Assembly (NCBI RefSeq): GCF_003841485.1
Contig: NZ_REFY01000001.1
Coordinates: 1-64,000, forward strand
Direction: 5' to 3'
DNA: 64,000 bases
Source: Natrarchaeobius halalkaliphilus
GTDB lineage: Archaea > Halobacteriota > Halobacteria > Halobacteriales > Natrialbaceae
Both the position numbers and the translations under genes were made by a program. Below, piece by piece: positions 9,365-19,538 of the stretch. The notes below the pieces were generated by a model. That model was not told the origin of the DNA, made no database searches, and was given only the letters and a program-made list of their open reading frames with translations. The stretch's first letter is position 1; each line of letters begins with the position of its first letter.

Positions 9365-10582
9365 TCAGTCTGCCTGTCGCCCGCCGGTCGTCGACCCCAT
9401 CCGGAGTTCGACATCGCCGGTGCCGAGCTTGATCGGCTTGCCGACGATGACGTTCTCGGTGACGCCGTGCAGTTCGTCGATTTCGCCGTGGATCGCGGCG
9501 TTGAGCAGGTGGTTGACCGTCACCTCGAACGCCGCACGCGCGAGGACGGACTCCTTCGAACCCGAAATGCCGTGGCGGCCGATCGATTCGATTTCGCCGC
9601 GGTTGGTCATGATGTCCGCGACCAGCATCAGGTGACGAACGTTGACGTCGTCGAGACCCTGCTCTGCGAGCGTGTTGTTCGTCTCCTCGATGATCGCCTC
9701 GCGGGCGGCCTCGATGCCGAGATTGCGGTGGATCTCGTGGATGTTGTTACACGTCGTTCGTGAGGCGTCGACGCCCTCGATCTCGAGGACGTCTCCAAAC
9801 GCCGATCCCTCGGTGTAGAGGACGAACTCCTCGCTTCCGTCGTCTCCGTCCGAAGGGGTACCCGCCTCGCGCTCCTCGCGGCGGATAACGACTCGAGAAA
9901 CCTCTTCGATCCCTTTGAACGTGATGTCGCGAAGCTCCTCGACTAACTGGAGCAGGTCGCGATAGGAGGGTTCTTCGGGGCCGAACTGAACTTCGGTTCC
10001 GTTCTGGACCGTACTGACGCCGAGGTTGTCCTCGATGATCTCAGCGACCTCCTCGGGCGTGATCATTCGCTCTTCGAGGGTGTCCTGGTTGAGCGAGATC
10101 TGGACGCGCATGTCCGCGACGTTCGTCGAGACGTCACCCAGCGCGAGGATTTTGGTCGCCTCGATGTTCCAGACGACCTCGTGTGCGTTCTCGCGTTCGG
10201 TCGCGTACTCGTCCTCGAGGTGGACGGTCATCATCGGCGTATCAGGGGTTTTCCGGGCGTCGACCAGCTCGATCAACCGGGGCAGCCCCTGGGTTACGTC
10301 GATCTCCGCGACTCCCGCGTAGTGGAACGTGTTCATCGTCAGCTGCGTCCCGGGCTCACCGATCGACTGTGCCGAGACCGTCCCGACGGGGTCGAGGGGT
10401 TCGACTCGGGTATCGACGTAGCGGTCTTCGACCGCATTCGCCAGGTTATCGGCGTCCTCGACGGTGGCTTCGGGACGGCTCTCGAGTTCCGCGTAGACCT
10501 CGTCTTTGAGGCGTCGAGGGAGGTCGGCGTTCTCGACGATAGCGATCGTGTCGTCGTCGACATCGAAGTCGACCTCAGTCAT
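9365..10582 (-). CDS. rpoA2: RNA polymerase subunit A'' (RpoA2)
   Basis: The 405-residue protein corresponds to the C-terminal third of bacterial beta-prime, including the jaw and part of the clamp. Key landmarks are the trigger-loop/bridge-proximal stretch [19 protein letters not shown] and [19 protein letters not shown] (residues about 67-105), and the C-terminal [18 protein letters not shown]. Its first codons overlap the end of rpoA' by eight bases, a translational-coupling arrangement typical of archaea. An acidic linker ([18 protein letters not shown]) in the jaw is a halophile feature. Confidence 0.98.
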   Translation of the reverse strand: MTEVDFDVDDDTIAIVENADLPRRLKDEVYAELESRPEATVEDADNLANAVEDRYVDTRVEPLDPVGTVSAQSIGEPGTQLTMNTFHYAGVAEIDVTQGLPRLIELVDARKTPDTPMMTVHLEDEYATERENAHEVVWNIEATKILALGDVSTNVADMRVQISLNQDTLEERMITPEEVAEIIEDNLGVSTVQNGTEVQFGPEEPSYRDLLQLVEELRDITFKGIEEVSRVVIRREEREAGTPSDGDDGSEEFVLYTEGSAFGDVLEIEGVDASRTTCNNIHEIHRNLGIEAAREAIIEETNNTLAEQGLDDVNVRHLMLVADIMTNRGEIESIGRHGISGSKESVLARAAFEVTVNHLLNAAIHGEIDELHGVTENVIVGKPIKLGTGDVELRMGSTTGGRQAD

Positions 10583-13496
10583 CCGAGGTCACCTCCATTT
10601 CCTCGGTAAGGCGATTGTCGGCGTGCTCCGAGAGGTTCGTCACCTGCCGTTTTCTGCCGGTGAACTCGCGTTTCTCATCCTCGGAGTCGAACTCCGAATC
10701 GAGAACGCGGTCAGCGATCGTCGCGACGTCGATCGTGTTGTCGTCGCCCGACGAGACTTTGACCGGAGAGGTCCCGTCTTCACCGAACTCGAACTGAACG
10801 ATGGTATCGCTCGTGTCCCGAACGGTGCCGTCGTACTGGGCTTCGAGTTCGGACAGCGCGTTGATCAACCGTCGCTGGAGGTAACCCGACTTCGACGTTC
10901 GGACTGCCGTATCGACCAGCCCCTCACGGCCACCCATCGCGTGGAAGAAGAACTCCCGCGGAGTGAGACCGCTGGTGTAGGAGTTCTCGACGAAGCCGTG
11001 TGCTTCCGCCGAGAGATCGTTGGGCTGGTAGTGTGACAGCGTCCGGTCCTCGTAGCCGCGGTTGATGCGTTCGCCCCGCACTGCCTGCTGGCCGACACAG
11101 CCGGCCATCTGGGTCAGGTTTAGCATCGAGCCACGAGCACCTGAGGAGGCCATGACTACCGCCGGGTTGTCCTCGGTGAAGTGCTCGTCGGCGATGTTCC
11201 CCGCGTTATCACGCGCACGCGAGAGCGTTTGCATGATCTTCATCTCGAGCGTTTCGTCGACCGTTCGCCCGGGCAGGGATTCGAGTTCGCCCCGTTCGTA
11301 GGCCTCGATCAGCTCTTCGACGCGATCGTTTGCGTCCTCGATCGTCTCGTTGATCCGATCCTGGGCTTCCCCCGGAATCGTCTCGTCGTCGATTCCGATC
11401 GAGAATCCGAAGTGCATGATCGCCCGCATCGCGAGCGTCGAGATTTCGTTGATGAAGATCCGCGATCGCGTGTTACCGTATTGTTTGGTGATCCGGTCGA
11501 CGATCTCGCCGCCGAACTCACCGACTTCGTCCTCCGCGATAGTTCCCTCGAGGAGCTGTCCGTCCTCGATGACAACCTCGTCGCCAACGGTTCCGGTGAA
11601 CTCGAGATCGAGGTCGTCGGGTAGCAACTCGGAGAAGACGTCGTAGCCGGTCCAGAACGGTACATCCTCGTCGTCGATACCGCTCGGTTCGGGCAACTCG
11701 TCGATCCGGGTCGCACGCAAGAGGTCGAGCGCCTGCGTCTCGTTGAATCGCGGGTTGTCGTGGGTGAGCAGGTAGGTTCCGGAGATGTGGTCCTGAATCG
11801 CGCCGATAATATTCTCACCGAAACGCGGACTCAGGATCTGTTCTTGGACCCGCATGAGCACGCGTGCTTCGGCACGAGCCTCCTCGTTCTGGAGGGCGTG
11901 CATGTTCATCTCGTCGCCGTCGAAGTCGGCGTTGTACGGGGGACAGACGACGGTGTTCAGCCGGAACGTCTTGTACGGCATGACGACCACTTCGTGGGCC
12001 ATGATCGACATCCGGTGAAGCGACGGCTGCCGGTTGAAGATGACGATGTCACCGTCGACGAGGTGGCGATTAACCTCCCAGCCGGCTTCGACTTTCTCTG
12101 CGAGCTGTTCGCAGTTCTTTTCGGTCACCTTCAGTCGGCGGCCATCGGGTCTCCGGACGTAGTTCGCACCGGGATGTCCCTCCGGACCGTTCGAGACGTA
12201 GCGCTGGGCTTCTTCGACGTTTCGTTCGGTGACGTTCATCGTCTGCGTCATCTCCGTGGCGACGCGATCCGGGACGCCGACTTCGTTCAGCGAGAGCGTC
12301 GGGTCCGGCGAGATGACGGTCCGGGCCGAGAAGTTGACACGCTTTCCGGACAGCGAGCCTCGGAATCGACCCTCTTTGCCCTTGAGCCGCTGAGAGAGCG
12401 TCTTGAGGGGGCGGCCCGATCGGTGACGAGCCGGTGGGGTTCCCGAAATCTCGTTGTCCATGAACGTGGTGACGTGGTACTGGAGCAACTCCCAGAGGTC
12501 CTCGATGATCAGCTGGGGCGCACCAGCCTCACGGTTCTCCATGAACCGCTGGTTGATCCGGATGATGTCGACGAGTTTGTGGGTGAGATCGTCCTCGGAT
12601 CGCTGGCCGTTGTCGAGCGTGATCGACGGTCGCGCGGTGACCGGCGGAACCGGCAAGACGGTCAGGATCATCCACTCCGGTCGAGAGCGTTCGGGATTGA
12701 TACCAAGCACTTCGATGTCCTCGTCCGGAATCGCCTCGAACCAGTCCCGGATGTCCGAGGGCATCAGCTTGTTCGTGTCCTCTTCGGTGAGATCGATACC
12801 GAGCGCCTTCTCGATGGCCGACCGTTGGCTCTCGCGGGGCCGGAACGATCCCGAGAGGATCTCGTTGACCCGGGTGAGGTCGATATCGGTTTTCTCAGCG
12901 AGTTCGTCCGGTGAAGTTGGCTCGCCGTCCTCGCCGCCCTGCATCGCACCCGCGATTCGCTGGGAGTACTCGCTCGTCAGTACCTGCTGAACCTCGTAGT
13001 ACGTCGTTGGCTTCTCGTGATCGATGTCGTACTGAATCTCGCCACAGAACGGACAGCGATCTTTCTTTCGAGCCTGCCGGATCGCGGCCTTCGTCACGTC
13101 GTTCAGATCGCGACCGAGCTTTCGAGACTCGTCGATGTCGTGGCGGAACTCCTCGCGTTCGTCCTCGGTAAGCAGCAGTTTCGAACACTCGCGACAGGTC
13201 CCCCGAAGGAGCCGGCGAATCAGTTTCGTAAAGCCGACGTGGATGACCGGTGCGGCGAGTTCGATGTGACCGAAGTGGCCGTTACACGAACCCGAATGTT
13301 TCCCGCAGGTTTTGCACTCGAGACCGGGGTCGATGACCCCGAGACGGGGATCCATCAGTCCCATGTCGATGGGGAACCCGTCGTCGTCGTAGGTGTCTGC
13401 GGTGATGATCTTCGTCGCGCTCATCTCCCGGTACTCCTCGGGCTCCATGAGCCCGAAGTTGATCGATCCGATGTCTTTTGGTGTACTGTTTTGCAT
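10575..13496 (-). CDS. rpoA1: RNA polymerase subunit A' (RpoA1) with a halophile-type insertion
   Basis: The 973-residue protein is the N-terminal part of the largest subunit. Zinc sites are visible at C61KTC with [10 protein letters not shown], at C101REC and at C148PFC. The catalytic magnesium loop is [13 protein letters not shown]. Other landmarks are [15 protein letters not shown] (lid/rudder region) and [17 protein letters not shown]. Residues about 168-243, between EKPTTYYEV and [16 protein letters not shown], form an extra block absent, as I remember, from methanogen and crenarchaeal subunits. Residues about 195-235 of it resemble an XRE-type helix-turn-helix (see findings). It starts six bases after rpoB'. 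Confidence 0.98.
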   Translation of the reverse strand: MQNSTPKDIGSINFGLMEPEEYREMSATKIITADTYDDDGFPIDMGLMDPRLGVIDPGLECKTCGKHSGSCNGHFGHIELAAPVIHVGFTKLIRRLLRGTCRECSKLLLTEDEREEFRHDIDESRKLGRDLNDVTKAAIRQARKKDRCPFCGEIQYDIDHEKPTTYYEVQQVLTSEYSQRIAGAMQGGEDGEPTSPDELAEKTDIDLTRVNEILSGSFRPRESQRSAIEKALGIDLTEEDTNKLMPSDIRDWFEAIPDEDIEVLGINPERSRPEWMILTVLPVPPVTARPSITLDNGQRSEDDLTHKLVDIIRINQRFMENREAGAPQLIIEDLWELLQYHVTTFMDNEISGTPPARHRSGRPLKTLSQRLKGKEGRFRGSLSGKRVNFSARTVISPDPTLSLNEVGVPDRVATEMTQTMNVTERNVEEAQRYVSNGPEGHPGANYVRRPDGRRLKVTEKNCEQLAEKVEAGWEVNRHLVDGDIVIFNRQPSLHRMSIMAHEVVVMPYKTFRLNTVVCPPYNADFDGDEMNMHALQNEEARAEARVLMRVQEQILSPRFGENIIGAIQDHISGTYLLTHDNPRFNETQALDLLRATRIDELPEPSGIDDEDVPFWTGYDVFSELLPDDLDLEFTGTVGDEVVIEDGQLLEGTIAEDEVGEFGGEIVDRITKQYGNTRSRIFINEISTLAMRAIMHFGFSIGIDDETIPGEAQDRINETIEDANDRVEELIEAYERGELESLPGRTVDETLEMKIMQTLSRARDNAGNIADEHFTEDNPAVVMASSGARGSMLNLTQMAGCVGQQAVRGERINRGYEDRTLSHYQPNDLSAEAHGFVENSYTSGLTPREFFFHAMGGREGLVDTAVRTSKSGYLQRRLINALSELEAQYDGTVRDTSDTIVQFEFGEDGTSPVKVSSGDDNTIDVATIADRVLDSEFDSEDEKREFTGRKRQVTNLSEHADNRLTEEMEVTSDD

Positions 13497-13502
13497 GGTG
13501 GC

Positions 13503-15332
13503 TTAGACGGCGTCCTCCAGCTCCAGTCGCGGCGCGATACCGAGCGCTTTCATCTCGTCGAGCAAGAGTTTGAACGCGTAACTCATCTCGATTTCGTGAA
13601 TGTCGGTCTCCTCTTCACAGTTCGGACAGTAGACGCGCCGTTGTTCGACGTTCTCGACCGCGCTCATTCCACACTGGCCACAGACGTGGATGAACTCGCG
13701 GTCGGATTCATCGAGCAGTCGTTCTTTCAGCGTCATCGCGGCCCCGTGGCCGATGAACACGTCCCGTTCCATCTCCCCGATACGAAGGCCACCCTCGCGG
13801 GCGCGTCCTTCCGTCGGCTGTCGGGTGAGCACCTGCACCGGCCCGCGCGAACGGGCGTGCAGTTTGTTCGAGACCATGTGATAGAGCTTCTGATAGAAGA
13901 TGATCCCGACGAAGATCTCGGCCTCGATCTTCTCTCCCGTGACGCCCGAGTACATCGTCTCCTTGCCGGCCGAGTCGAACCCGTTGTCCTCGAGACCGTC
14001 GCGAAGTTCGTCTTCGTCCTCGCCCAAAAACGGCGTTCCGTCGACGCGGCGTCCCTCCATCGCGCCGAGTTTGCCGCCGATCATCTCGAGGATGTGCCCG
14101 ACGGTCATCCGCGAGGGAAGCGCGTGTGGGTTGAGCACGAGGTCCGGCACCACGCCCTCCTCGGTAAACGGCATGTCCTCCTGTGGCGCGAGGTGACCGA
14201 TGACCCCCTTCTGACCGTGTCGCGATGCGAACTTGTCCCCGAGTTCGGGGATCCGCTCGTCGCGCACCGAGACCTTCGAGAGCTTCGAGCCGTCCTCGCC
14301 TTCCATCAACGTGACGGTGTCGACGACGCCGGACTCGCCGGAGCGCATGGTGACGGAGGTCTCGCGTCGCTTCTGCGGTGAGAGACCGCCCATATCGTCG
14401 GGTTCCTCGAGGAACCGCGGCGGACTCGTCTTCCCGAGCAACACGGAGTTCTCGTCGACCGTCGTCTCCGGGTTGACGAGGCCGTCCTCGTCGAGGTGGC
14501 TGTACGCTTCCTCACCGCGTGCGCCGCGAACGTCCTGGGAGGGGATCTCGAAGCGATCTTCCTGTCCACCCGGATACCGGCGCTCTTCGCCTTCGTAGGT
14601 TCGGAAGAAGTGCGAACGAGCGAGCGCGCGCTCGACGGACGCCTTGTTCATGACGAGGGCGTCCTCGATGTTGAACCCTTCGTAGCTCATCACGGCGACG
14701 ACGAAGTTCTGTGCAGCGGGCCGGTCGTCGAAGCCGATCTGCTCGGTCGTCTGGGTCTTGACCATCGAAAGCTGCGGGTAGTGCAACAGGTGCTGGCGCG
14801 TATCCGGCCGAATGCGGTAGTTGGCCGAGGGAAGTCCAAGCGACTGTTTGACCATCCCCGCCCCCATCGTAATTCGGGGGCTCGCGTTGTGCTCGGGGTA
14901 CGGAATCATCCCCGCACCGATGCCGAAGATGAGCTGTGGATCGATCTCGAGGTGAGTGTGCTCGTCGGTGAGGTCGTCCTCGTCGACGGCCACGTAGATG
15001 TCCTCTTCTTCCTCGGCATCGATGAACTCGATGTACCCGTGAGAGACGAGGTCCTCGAACTCGAGGTCGTCGTTCCGGAGCGCTTCGATCTCGCCCTCGG
15101 TGATCCGTGGCTCCCCGTCCTCGACGACGAGCAGCGGCCGCCGTGCGCGGCCCGCATCGGCGTTGACGATCACTTCGCGAGTGCGGTCTTTCACGGAGAC
15201 GTTGACCATCTCGGAGATGTCCCCGATGCGTCGCGCTTCGCGGATCTGTTCTGCGAGTTCGTTCGGATCGGGATGGGTCCCCACCAGCGACCCGTTGACG
15301 TAGACTTTGGCTTCTCGTTGTTGGCTGCTCAT
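13503..15332 (-). CDS. rpoB1: RNA polymerase subunit B' (RpoB1)
   Basis: The 609-residue protein is the C-terminal half of the second-largest subunit. It contains hybrid-binding and wall elements ([70 protein letters not shown]) and the C-terminal zinc site [12 protein letters not shown] with VYCPNC. The split from B'' is the arrangement known in halophiles and many methanogens. It starts six bases after the rpoB'' stop region, within the same operon. Confidence 0.98.
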   Translation of the reverse strand: MSSQQREAKVYVNGSLVGTHPDPNELAEQIREARRIGDISEMVNVSVKDRTREVIVNADAGRARRPLLVVEDGEPRITEGEIEALRNDDLEFEDLVSHGYIEFIDAEEEEDIYVAVDEDDLTDEHTHLEIDPQLIFGIGAGMIPYPEHNASPRITMGAGMVKQSLGLPSANYRIRPDTRQHLLHYPQLSMVKTQTTEQIGFDDRPAAQNFVVAVMSYEGFNIEDALVMNKASVERALARSHFFRTYEGEERRYPGGQEDRFEIPSQDVRGARGEEAYSHLDEDGLVNPETTVDENSVLLGKTSPPRFLEEPDDMGGLSPQKRRETSVTMRSGESGVVDTVTLMEGEDGSKLSKVSVRDERIPELGDKFASRHGQKGVIGHLAPQEDMPFTEEGVVPDLVLNPHALPSRMTVGHILEMIGGKLGAMEGRRVDGTPFLGEDEDELRDGLEDNGFDSAGKETMYSGVTGEKIEAEIFVGIIFYQKLYHMVSNKLHARSRGPVQVLTRQPTEGRAREGGLRIGEMERDVFIGHGAAMTLKERLLDESDREFIHVCGQCGMSAVENVEQRRVYCPNCEEETDIHEIEMSYAFKLLLDEMKALGIAPRLELEDAV

Positions 15333-15338
15333 GGTTGA

Positions 15339-16919
15339 TTAGTCGTCCGCCGGCGACGTCGATCGCTCGATACCTTCGAGGCCAGGAATGCCCTGGACAC
15401 CCATCGACGCCAGTTCGCGTTTGAGTTGCTGTTCGTCCTCGACGTTCTGTGAGAGCTCCATCGCCTGGGCGAAATTCTTCACCAGCCCACAGTTCGGCCC
15501 CTCGGGCGTCTCCGACGGACAGATACGTCCCCACTGCGTCGCGTGAAGGTCCCGCGCCTCGAAGTGGGGCTGCGAGCGCGACAGCGGACTCCTGAGACGA
15601 CGGAGGTGTGAAAGCACCCCCATGAAGTCGGTTCGGTCGACCAGTTGGGAGACGCCCGAACGACCGCCGACCCAGTTCCCCGTCGCGATCGGATGCTCGA
15701 GGCGTTCGGTCAGGACGTCGGAACGAACGACCGTCGAGACCGACAGCGTTCGATTTCGCATGTTCGCTCGCTCGAGTTGATACTTCACGTCGCGTGCGAG
15801 CTTGTTCAGCGCCGTTCGGAAGAGGTCTTTCATCAGGTCGCCGGAGACCTTCAGGCGCTTGTTGGCGTAGTGGTCCTTGTCGTCGGACTCGCGACGCTCG
15901 AGTGCGAGTTCGAAACAGGCCTCCGCCATCCGACAGAGGTAGTGTGCCTTGTTGATTCGGACATCCTCCTCCTCGACGCCGTCCTCGTGAAGGTGCGGAA
16001 GGAGATAGCGGTCGATGACGTAGTTCGCCCGCTTGAGCTGGTAGTTTTTCCCCTGCCCGGAGGCGACGCGCTTGCCGAGCGTTTCGATCGCTTCCTCTTC
16101 GGTTTGAACCTCGGCCTCCTCGAGATTCTCGAGCATGTACTTGACGACCTCGGGATCGTTCGAGACCTTGTGGACGATCTCCTCGTCGGACTCGAGACCG
16201 AGCGCGCGCACGAGCGTCACGAAATTGATGCTTCCGGAGACGGAGGGGAACGAAACCTCGAGCAGGCCGTCGCGGGTTCGTTCACAGAGAACGAGTGCGC
16301 GATAGCCGCGACGCTGCGAGAAGGTCTTTGCGACCTGAATCTCGTCGCCGTATTTCGTGTCGTACTCCGCGAGGATCTTGTTCGGTGCGAGATCCTCGGA
16401 GGTCATCAATACTCGCTCGGAGCCGTTGACGATGAAGTAGCCCCCGGGATCGGCGGGATCCTCTCCGATTTCGATCAGTTCTTCGTCCGAAAAGCCGGCG
16501 ATGTTACACTTCTCCGAGCCGACCATGACCGGCATCCGGCCGATCTTCGTCTCCGTGGAGTCGACGACCCGCTGGTCGCCCTCTTCACCCTTGACGATGG
16601 ACATCTCCATGAACACGGGTGCGGAGTAGGTGATGTTTCGCAGTCGGGCTTCCTGTGGATACAACAGCTCTTCTGAGCCGTCCGCCTCTCGAACGCGCGG
16701 GGTGACGACGCGAACGTCGCCCAGTTCGACGTGGACCGGCTCCTCGCCCTCTTTGTCCCCGATGTCGGTATCGATCGTCTCCTTTTCGTCGACGACCTCT
16801 TGCATTCCTCGGTTGAGAAACGCGTTGAACGAGCGGTAGTGATGTTCTGCGAGCCGTTCCTTCGAGAAGTATTCGCGTGAAATGTCTCGTCGTTTGTCTC
16901 GGTCGAGTTCAATTGCCAT
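15339..16919 (-). CDS. rpoB2: RNA polymerase subunit B'' (RpoB2)
   Basis: The 526-residue N-terminal half of the second-largest subunit contains the lobe and protrusion. Visible are YFIVNGSERVLMTSEDLAPN, the fork-region sequence TGNWVGGRSGVSQLVDR, and near the end ATQWGRICPSETPEGPNCG, which precedes the split. Its ATG directly abuts the rpoH stop codon with no gap, so the two are almost certainly translated from one mRNA. The break point between B'' and B' is where other archaea have a continuous RpoB. Confidence 0.98.
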   Translation of the reverse strand: MAIELDRDKRRDISREYFSKERLAEHHYRSFNAFLNRGMQEVVDEKETIDTDIGDKEGEEPVHVELGDVRVVTPRVREADGSEELLYPQEARLRNITYSAPVFMEMSIVKGEEGDQRVVDSTETKIGRMPVMVGSEKCNIAGFSDEELIEIGEDPADPGGYFIVNGSERVLMTSEDLAPNKILAEYDTKYGDEIQVAKTFSQRRGYRALVLCERTRDGLLEVSFPSVSGSINFVTLVRALGLESDEEIVHKVSNDPEVVKYMLENLEEAEVQTEEEAIETLGKRVASGQGKNYQLKRANYVIDRYLLPHLHEDGVEEEDVRINKAHYLCRMAEACFELALERRESDDKDHYANKRLKVSGDLMKDLFRTALNKLARDVKYQLERANMRNRTLSVSTVVRSDVLTERLEHPIATGNWVGGRSGVSQLVDRTDFMGVLSHLRRLRSPLSRSQPHFEARDLHATQWGRICPSETPEGPNCGLVKNFAQAMELSQNVEDEQQLKRELASMGVQGIPGLEGIERSTSPADD

Positions 16920-17147
16920 TTATTCCACCACGAGTCGGTACACAATTGCCTGGTCGGTTGTCCGCGAGTTTCGAACGATTTTGATGACGTCACCGGCCTC
17001 CGCGTCGTCGGGCAGAGCGGAGTCGGTGCGCTTGATCTTCGGAAGGTCTGTACGGTCGATGTCGTACTCCGTGAGCACCCCCTCGAGGACGTCCTCCTCG
17101 AGAACGGTGTGCTCCGGAACGAGTTCGTGTTGGCTTACGTCTACCAT
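16920..17147 (-). CDS. rpoH: RNA polymerase subunit H (RpoH)
   Basis: The 75-residue archaeal homologue of eukaryotic Rpb5's C-terminal domain includes [31 protein letters not shown] and [18 protein letters not shown]. It lacks the eukaryotic N-terminal jaw, as in all archaea, and is the first gene of the polymerase operon. A TATA-like element about 90 bp upstream implies a short 5' leader. Confidence 0.97.
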   Translation of the reverse strand: MVDVSQHELVPEHTVLEEDVLEGVLTEYDIDRTDLPKIKRTDSALPDDAEAGDVIKIVRNSRTTDQAIVYRLVVE

Positions 17148-17233
17148 GTGTTGGTGTGAGTGTCGATGTGCGTCCTGGCTACCGGGAGAGAAGTGGCTGT
17201 CACGAGATACTACAGAACGATAGCGGAGGCATG

Positions 17234-17243
17234 CATTTAACCG
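17234..17243 (-). promoter_or_regulatory. Probable promoter of the rpoH-rpoB operon
   Basis: The minus strand reads GGTTAAATGC in an otherwise gene-free region between rpoH and the first tRNA-Asp. The predicted start would give a leader of roughly 60 nt. A similar GGTTAAATCCC occurs on the plus strand at about 17331-17341, with no gene at the expected distance. Confidence 0.4.
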
Positions 17244-17432
17244 TTTCTAACTCGACTGAGAAGCGAGGCTAACCGACCGGGCGACCCTGACCGGAAGTTC
17301 CGATCACACGTCACACTACGCCGACTATCGGTTAAATCCCTTGTGGGTCATGTCAGTATTTGTCATAGATTCGGCTCGAGAGGGCGCTATCGTGGCTCGA
17401 TTCCCCGTACCACACGGGGACCGATTGGAAAG

Positions 17433-17440
17433 CCTTAATA
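17433..17440 (+). promoter_or_regulatory. TATA box of tRNA-Asp copy 1
   Basis: CCTTAATA lies 28-35 bp before the first base of the mature tRNA, the spacing expected for an archaeal tRNA promoter. Confidence 0.5.
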
Positions 17441-17467
17441 CTCCAACCGGGAAACGTCCGGTTGCAA

Positions 17468-17540
17468 GCCCGGATGGTGTAGTGGCCCATCATACAACCC
17501 TGTCACGGTTGTGACGCGGGTTCAAATCCCGCTCCGGGCG
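17468..17540 (+). tRNA. tRNA-Asp (GTC), copy 1
   Basis: The 73-nt cloverleaf has acceptor stem GCCCGGA/TCCGGGC with discriminator G, anticodon stem CAACC/GGTTG around the loop CTGTCAC (anticodon GTC), and T arm GCGGGTTCAAATCCCGC. There is no intron and no encoded CCA. It is identical over its full length to copy 2, which starts 262 bp downstream. Confidence 0.97.
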
Positions 17541-17548
17541 CTTTCTGT

Positions 17549-17565
17549 TGACGCCGATTCGTGAG
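17549..17565 (+). repeat. Duplicated tRNA flank, unit 1
   Basis: TGACGCCGATTCGTGAG lies 8 bp after the 3' end of tRNA copy 1 and recurs exactly at 17887-17903, downstream of copy 2. This shows that the duplicated segment extended past the tRNA. Confidence 0.7.
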
Positions 17566-17695
17566 CGAGAAGCGTTGCTTTCGCGAACGACCCGGCGAGC
17601 ACCGCCTCGCGGTGCACGCCGACCACGAGGGGGACACGGGAACGAGCGTGTTCGACCGATAACCCGGCCACCGCGTGACAGATCAGAGCAAAACC

Positions 17696-17703
17696 CTTAA
17701 GAG
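17696..17703 (+). promoter_or_regulatory. TATA box of tRNA-Asp copy 2
   Basis: CTTAAGAG lies 27-34 bp before copy 2, in the same relative position as the element of copy 1 but with different sequence. Confidence 0.45.
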
Positions 17704-17729
17704 TCAGACCCGGCAACCTCGAGTCGCGA

Positions 17730-17802
17730 GCCCGGATGGTGTAGTGGCCCATCATACAACCCTGTCACGGTTGTGACGCGGGTTCAAATCCCGCTCCGGG
17801 CG
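17730..17802 (+). tRNA. tRNA-Asp (GTC), copy 2
   Basis: This sequence is identical to copy 1, with the same acceptor stem, GTC anticodon and T arm. It has its own TATA box and is followed by CGTTTTACGGTTTTAATCC, whose T-runs are a likely terminator. Aspartate is unusually abundant in halophile proteins, which fits two gene copies. Confidence 0.97.
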
Positions 17803-17886
17803 TTTTACGGTTTTAATCCCACGAGCGACGGGCCTGTCTCGATGTGAGTACCTTCGAAATCGAAGAACGCCGGTCAGGGGTTTGAC

Positions 17887-17903
17887 TGACGCCGATTCGT
17901 GAG
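17887..17903 (+). repeat. Duplicated tRNA flank, unit 2
   Basis: This is the second exact copy of the 17-bp flank TGACGCCGATTCGTGAG. It lies 85 bp beyond tRNA copy 2 rather than 8 bp, so the duplication has since been altered by insertion or deletion. Confidence 0.7.
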
Positions 17904-18009
17904 TCGTGAGCGAAGAGCACCCCGACGAGCGAACGTACCGGCAAAACGCCGAGGGATGTGAATCAGAACAGAGCGTCGCGTGGGCGGATCGATCGGAACG
18001 GGCGCTCCT

Positions 18010-18095
18010 TCATACGGATTACTGTAACGATTTACCGGCGCACCCGCGACCCGGGCGGCGGGTGCGTCGGAAATGATTTACAGTAAACCGTATCA
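18010..18095 (-). repeat. Palindromic dispersed element, copy A (end of mgtE)
   Basis: The outer 18-bp arms match at 16 of 18 positions; the minus-strand arm reads TGATACGGTTTACTGTAA. The inner part holds a GC-rich stem (CGCACCCGC with GCGGGTGCG). The right end supplies the TGA stop codon of mgtE. Copies B and C are at 58022-58107 and 63844-63929. It probably acts as a strong terminator hairpin. Confidence 0.85.
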
Positions 18096-19139
18096 GAGCA
18101 GTTCCGCCAGCAGGACGGCTGCCAATCCGAAGTAGATCAGGAGGGCAGTAACGTCCTTGATCGTAGTGATCAGCGGGTCGGAGGCCGCCGCCGGATCGAA
18201 CCCGAGTTTGTTCATGACCCACGGAATAACGTAGCCCACGACCGATGCGACGACACAGACCGAGACGAGCCCGACGAAGACGACGGTCGCCAGTTCGAAG
18301 GCGTACGGCTCGTCGATCTGCCAGAAGTAGGCGGCACTGGCACCGATTCCGCCGATGATCAATCCGATAAGCAGACCGATCAGGCCCTCGCGGGCGAAGT
18401 ACTTCATCGCGTTACGGTCGTCGATCTGTCCGAGTGCGAGCCCGCGGACGAAGATCGTCGACGCTTGCGTTCCCACGTTCCCGCCCATATCCATGATTAC
18501 CGGAACGAAGAAGGCAAGCGCGACGACCGCTTCGAGCGTATCCTCGTAGGCTTCTATCACACCGCCAGCGAGTAACCCACCCGCGAGCGCGACGATCAGC
18601 CAGGGGAGTCGAAGCCGCAAGATGCGCGGGATCGATGACTCGAGGATCGCTGAACTTCGAGACTGCTCGATGTCCGCGAACGAAAACCCTGCGCTCTTTA
18701 AGATGTCTTCGGTGGCTTCTTCCTCGACGACCTCGAGCATGTCGTCAGTTCGGAGAACACCGACAAGAAAGCCGTCGGCGTCGACGACCGGCAGCGCGGG
18801 GAAGTCCCGCTCTGCCATGTCGTCGGCGGCGTGCTCCGGGTCGGCATCGGCGCTGATCGTGACGAGATCGGTCATCATGTGATCCTCGACGACGTCGTCT
18901 TCGGGAGCGTTGAGTAGTTCCCGAAGGGACATGACGCCGACGAGTCGACCCGCGTTGTCGGTCGCGTAGAGATAATAGACGGTCGTTTCTTCGGTGATGG
19001 GGTCGAAGTCACGGAACTCGTCGATTGCGTGCCCGATGAACGTTTCCTGGGTGACCGCAACGTATTCGTCGTCCGTGATTTCAGCGACGCGATCCGCGTG
19101 AAACTCGAGGTTCGAACTAGCAACCTCCATACGTTTCAC
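18093..19139 (-). CDS. mgtE: MgtE-family Mg2+ transporter with two CBS domains
   Basis: The 348-residue protein has a short N-terminal region, a CBS pair (residues about 45-142, with GRLVGVMSLRELL and GFLVGVLRTDDMLEV), a linker, and five membrane helices (about 180-347). The family signature FFVPVIMDMGGNVGTQAST is at about 210-228 and the pore-end motif ASDPLITTIKDVTALLIYF near the C terminus. In MgtE channels the CBS domains sense cytosolic magnesium. The large N-domain of bacterial MgtE is missing. The start is ambiguous: the first ATG (19139) or the fourth codon (MEVASS, 19130), which sits about 27 bp from GGTTATCCG. The stop codon lies in repeat copy A. Confidence 0.9.
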   Translation of the reverse strand: MKRMEVASSNLEFHADRVAEITDDEYVAVTQETFIGHAIDEFRDFDPITEETTVYYLYATDNAGRLVGVMSLRELLNAPEDDVVEDHMMTDLVTISADADPEHAADDMAERDFPALPVVDADGFLVGVLRTDDMLEVVEEEATEDILKSAGFSFADIEQSRSSAILESSIPRILRLRLPWLIVALAGGLLAGGVIEAYEDTLEAVVALAFFVPVIMDMGGNVGTQASTIFVRGLALGQIDDRNAMKYFAREGLIGLLIGLIIGGIGASAAYFWQIDEPYAFELATVVFVGLVSVCVVASVVGYVIPWVMNKLGFDPAAASDPLITTIKDVTALLIYFGLAAVLLAELL

Positions 19140-19538
19140 CCCGGCTGTGCGAGCGGATAACCGCTACAAACTCGGCTTCTCGTGGATCGGGATCAGCGCC
19201 CTCGAGGCACTGGCCGGGCCCGTGACTTCTCTCGTTGATCGGGGTATCGATACCGAATTGGCTGCTACGATTCGTATCTGGCATACACCAGTACGGTTTA
19301 GAGGGTACTAAAAGAGTTCTTTGTCTCGAATATTAATATGGTATTCAGAAACACGACACGCCAACGCATCCCACGTATCCGACCGGAACGGTCCTCATCG
19401 AGACGGTCTTCTTCCGGTCAGTTCTGTGCAATCGCATACTAGTAGCGCTTTCACCGGTGACCGGGCAGGATAATCCGTCTACTTGCCGCCGTCACGGGAC
19501 GGACGGAAAAAGCATTCACTCGTCGCCAGCCGGTCGGC
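19140..19538. other. Intergenic region, no gene seen
   Basis: About 400 bp lie between the mgtE start and the end of the next minus-strand gene. An AT-rich patch (CGAATATTAATATGG, about 19327-19341) looks promoter-like but no ORF follows it. Near 19504-19509 the minus strand has GCTTTTTCC, a T-run 30 bp past the stop of the DUF5518-type gene that probably terminates it. Confidence 0.5.

Noticed and set aside
17522-17755. Minus-strand 77-codon frame across the tRNA pair
   Set aside because: It runs through both tRNA-Asp genes and has no promoter or typical composition.
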